Positions 61,787 to 64,000 of a DNA stretch of 64,000 nucleotides are shown here, in pieces. A program made the position numbers and the translations under genes. The first letter of the stretch is position 1; each line of letters opens with the position of its first letter. The stretch is from CAYTKU01 sp964550845. GTDB taxonomy: Bacteria > Patescibacteriota > Patescibacteriia > Magasanikbacterales > UBA922. The stretch lies in NCBI GenBank assembly GCA_964550845.1, contig CAZKAD010000001.1, positions 195,315 through 259,314 on the forward strand, read 5' to 3'. Under the pieces are notes generated by a model. The model searched no databases. It worked only from the letters and a program-made list of their open reading frames with translations, and was not told where the DNA came from.

Positions 61787-61814
61787 TCTTTTCTTCTTTT
61801 GAAGGAAGAAAAGA
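61787..61814 (+). terminator. 3' hairpin
   Basis: Ten-base stem TCTTTTCTTC/GAAGAAAAGA with an eight-base loop, 46 bases past the stop. Confidence 0.65.
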
Positions 61815-61829
61815 TTTAATTAATACCCG

Positions 61830-62564
61830 ATGTCACATTCGCCCCAAAAAGGAAATAATCACTGGTCACCAGAATTTGAACGATCTCTCCGAGTCATACA
61901 TGATTATTGTGCTGGATATAGTTGGATGTATTCGCGAGATATTCAAGTTTACACAAAATATTCTTATTATTTGTCAGGTGCAATTTTCTTGGTAAGTACT
62001 TTATCAAGTTTACTCAATACAATTCAAACTTCTTTTTCAATTGACGATAAAATTTTTGATGCAATCATCGTGATCGTCTCGTGGTTAACTGTAACATTTT
62101 ATACCGCATCATACATTAAAGATTATTCAGCCGTGATTAAAGAATTGAACAATCACAAAGCAGAATATGTCGATTTAGCCAATACGATTGATCGGCAACT
62201 TCAACTTCCACCCGAAGAAAGAGAAAATGTTGAAGATTTTCATCGATGGATTTCGAGTTATTATCAATTACTTGGAAGATGGTCAGTCGAAATTCTACCT
62301 CGGACAGTAGAACAATATCGCGTTCATGCCCAAAAAGAAAATGTTCCCTTCCCGGACGAATTGATCGATTCCTCGAGTAAGAGATTGACTCAAAAGGAAA
62401 ATGAAAAGAAGATTGATTTGTTGATTGACAAAGCACTTGCGAATCAAGAACAGAAAGAAGAAAAGAAAGAAGAAAAGAAAGGGACCCTTCGTGATAAAGA
62501 TAAAAAAGTTAACCTTTATCAGATTCAATATGAACTCGAACGACTTCGAGGGCACGCCGATTGA
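61830..62564 (+). CDS. two-pass membrane protein, SLATT-like
   Basis: 244 residues. RSLRVIHDYCAGYSWMYSRD is followed by two transmembrane segments (about 47-66 and 72-94) and a long charged helical region ending in KEEKKEEKKG. The two membrane helices after an amphipathic helix and before a coiled coil resemble SLATT-type effectors, a fold also found in giant viruses; by-eye resemblance only. AAAATTGA at 61778-61785. Confidence 0.6.
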   Translation: MSHSPQKGNNHWSPEFERSLRVIHDYCAGYSWMYSRDIQVYTKYSYYLSGAIFLVSTLSSLLNTIQTSFSIDDKIFDAIIVIVSWLTVTFYTASYIKDYSAVIKELNNHKAEYVDLANTIDRQLQLPPEERENVEDFHRWISSYYQLLGRWSVEILPRTVEQYRVHAQKENVPFPDELIDSSSKRLTQKENEKKIDLLIDKALANQEQKEEKKEEKKGTLRDKDKKVNLYQIQYELERLRGHAD

Positions 62565-62709
62565 CAAAGATTGAAATTTTAATCCATTATTTTGAAAGTA
62601 TAGATAAAATTTGTTTAGTATATATACTAAATAAATTAACTGCCTCAAAGATTGAATATTGATTAAGGAAAATTGATCCTTTTTTTCTTTCAATCGGAAA
62701 GGAAAGCGA

Positions 62710-64000
62710 ATGGCTGTCTTCTTCGCAAAAAGTCGGGACCCATTTTCAAACTTTTATCCGGTCTCATTTACTGTCGATGATTTGAAATACTCGAGTTCGG
62801 AACAGTATTTTATGGCCTCGAAAGCGAGATTCTTTAAAGATGTTGAAGCGGAGGACCAGATTATGGAAGCGGAATCTCCGAAAGAACAAAGAGAACTTGG
62901 ACGTTCAGTCAAAAAGTTTGATCCAAGAGAATGGGATCGAGTTAAATTTAAAATCATGAAACAAGCCCTGTTGATTAAATTTCAACTTCCAAAGATGAAA
63001 AAGTTCCTTGTTGAGAGTCAACGAAAAGTTTTAATTGAAGCTGCACCTTGGGACGCGATTTGGGGAATTGGAATGGATGCTGATAAAGCTGTGAATACAC
63101 CCTTTCGTGAATGGGGAAAGAATGGACTTGGATTCTTATTGATGGAAGTTCGAGATTTTCTCCAAGGTAATTGGATTCAAGAAGACTTTGGTGTCTCAAT
63201 GATTGGAAATTTCTATATCGGTGCACATCCAACTGAAGACCAAGCAAAGTTTCTTTTGGGAAAAGGAGTGAATCTATTTGTCTCCCTTGAGGAAAATCCA
63301 AGATATTTATCAGTTGTTGGTCAAGCATCGTCAAAAGTTTTTGCTCTTCCTACAGGAGGTATTCGAAATGATCAAGAGACACTTGAATTTCTCGGTTGGT
63401 TACGAGATCAATATTTTCTCGGAAAAATCATTTATCTCCATAGTCGAAGAGGAATTGGAAGAACCGGATTGATTGCCAGTTTATTTCTGAACTTGTTTCT
63501 CGGATATCAACCAAGTGATGCGTTGGATAAAGTTCGAAAATCTATTCATAGTCGAACTAATTTTAACCAGTCCTTCGGGACGTTTAAGCTTAAATTTATG
63601 CCTATTCCAGAAACTGCTTCACAAATAACTCAATTCACTCGTCTTGCCGACGGTGATAAAACCGATATTGATATGTCTGCTTATACTCTTGAAGCAGAGA
63701 AAGCATGGATGACAAAACTTTCTGAAATTGAGCAAGACGACTTGATGACACGGGAAGATGTCGAATTGTATCAACAAATTGTATCTCCTTCCTCTTCTTC
63801 AAAGGAAGTGAAAAAGGAAGATGAAATTAAACGTCTTGAAAAGTCTCTTAATCTTCCTGTTGGTGCAATTGAAGATGAGCAAGAAAATGACCCTCTTGCG
63901 GGTGCACTCGCAGAACTTGAACTTCGAAAGAGTGAAGAGAAGGAAGAACTTCGAAAGAGTGAAGAGAAGGAAGAACTTCGAAAGAGTGAAGAGAAGGAAG
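62710..64000 (+). CDS. NADAR-pseudophosphatase fusion (runs off the window)
   Basis: At least 430 residues, no stop before the window edge. Residues 1-155 are a NADAR (YbiA-like) domain: SNFYPVSF, SSSEQYFMASKARFF, LIEAAPWDAIWGIG and NGLGFLLMEVR. NADAR enzymes cleave ADP-ribose from guanine in DNA and related N-glycosides. Residues about 162-290 are a dual-specificity-phosphatase fold, but the signature is HSRRGIGRTG: the catalytic Cys is Ser245, and the general-acid Asp loop reads ALPTGGI (Thr215). It is therefore a pseudophosphatase, probably a phospho-ligand binder. FNQSFGTFK is an R-element. The tail has ELRKSEEKE repeats. Confidence 0.85.
   Translation, partial: MAVFFAKSRDPFSNFYPVSFTVDDLKYSSSEQYFMASKARFFKDVEAEDQIMEAESPKEQRELGRSVKKFDPREWDRVKFKIMKQALLIKFQLPKMKKFLVESQRKVLIEAAPWDAIWGIGMDADKAVNTPFREWGKNGLGFLLMEVRDFLQGNWIQEDFGVSMIGNFYIGAHPTEDQAKFLLGKGVNLFVSLEENPRYLSVVGQASSKVFALPTGGIRNDQETLEFLGWLRDQYFLGKIIYLHSRRGIGRTGLIASLFLNLFLGYQPSDALDKVRKSIHSRTNFNQSFGTFKLKFMPIPETASQITQFTRLADGDKTDIDMSAYTLEAEKAWMTKLSEIEQDDLMTREDVELYQQIVSPSSSSKEVKKEDEIKRLEKSLNLPVGAIEDEQENDPLAGALAELELRKSEEKEELRKSEEKEELRKSEEKE
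63563..63587 (+). repeat. R-element inside a coding sequence
   Basis: TTAACCAGTCCTTCGGGACG then TTTAA, in reverse orientation relative to the gene and read in frame as FNQSFGTFK. Confidence 0.85.
63918..64000 (+). repeat. 27-base coding tandem repeat
   Basis: GAACTTCGAAAGAGTGAAGA plus GAAGGAA repeats three times up to the window edge, coding for ELRKSEEKE. Confidence 0.9.

Overview
The window is one contiguous piece of a giant virus genome (Nucleocytoviricota, nucleocytoplasmic large DNA virus). It is AT-rich, packed with intronless genes on both strands with short spacers, and shows no rRNA or tRNA. It encodes a eukaryote-type single-chain topoisomerase II, a viral-type thymidine kinase, two proteins resembling conserved viral structural families (DUF5762-like and DUF5767-like), collagen-like GPTG fibre proteins, an EsV-1-7 cysteine-repeat protein, a viral T5orf172/GIY-YIG protein, protein kinases and ubiquitin-system proteins. 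Many 3' ends carry A/T-rich stem-loops, often with TCGA or CTCG at the tip, and many starts have an AAAATTGA octamer 35-80 bases upstream, as in mimiviruses. I cannot fix the family from this window. The host is presumably a protist or alga.

Layout. 1-7.4 kb: EsV-1-7/nuclease protein, a coiled-coil protein, a membrane protein crossing a spurious-looking assembly gap, a nonsense-mutated pseudogene, a T5orf172 gene and a GC-rich gene. 7.5-13.5 kb: an intact paralogue of the pseudogene and a four-member paralogous family. 13.7-18.3 kb: Cys-rich membrane proteins, a kinase, a non-coding GC-rich island and a Rad50/SMC-like ATPase. 18.4-25.7 kb: RING and RBR proteins, the first 'YDPR' paralogues and thymidine kinase. 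25.8-33 kb: small paralogous families, one frameshifted gene and three short fibre-like proteins. 33-39.4 kb: a TARG1-type macrodomain, two large collagen-like proteins and a patatin phospholipase. 39.5-48.8 kb: six more YDPR proteins, including a duplicated two-gene unit, and a membrane-anchored Cys-rich protein. 48.9-54.4 kb: a cyclin-CDK fusion and topoisomerase II. 54.6-64 kb: a probable virion module (low-complexity membrane protein, DUF5767-like, protamine-like proteins, DUF5762-like, FAS1-like) with Skp1, GNAT and a NADAR-pseudophosphatase fusion that runs off the right edge.

Three themes stand out. A short palindromic repeat (core GTCC..GGAC flanked by TTAAAC/GGTTAAA) is scattered through spacers, forms tandem arrays and lies in frame inside at least eight genes, like a Rickettsia palindromic element. 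Two enzymes that reverse ADP-ribosylation (TARG1-type macrodomain and NADAR) lie in the same window, which suggests a counter-defence function. A ubiquitin-ligase kit (Skp1, RING, RBR) accompanies nine proteins that end in an F-box-like helix, LYDPRLLxLI.
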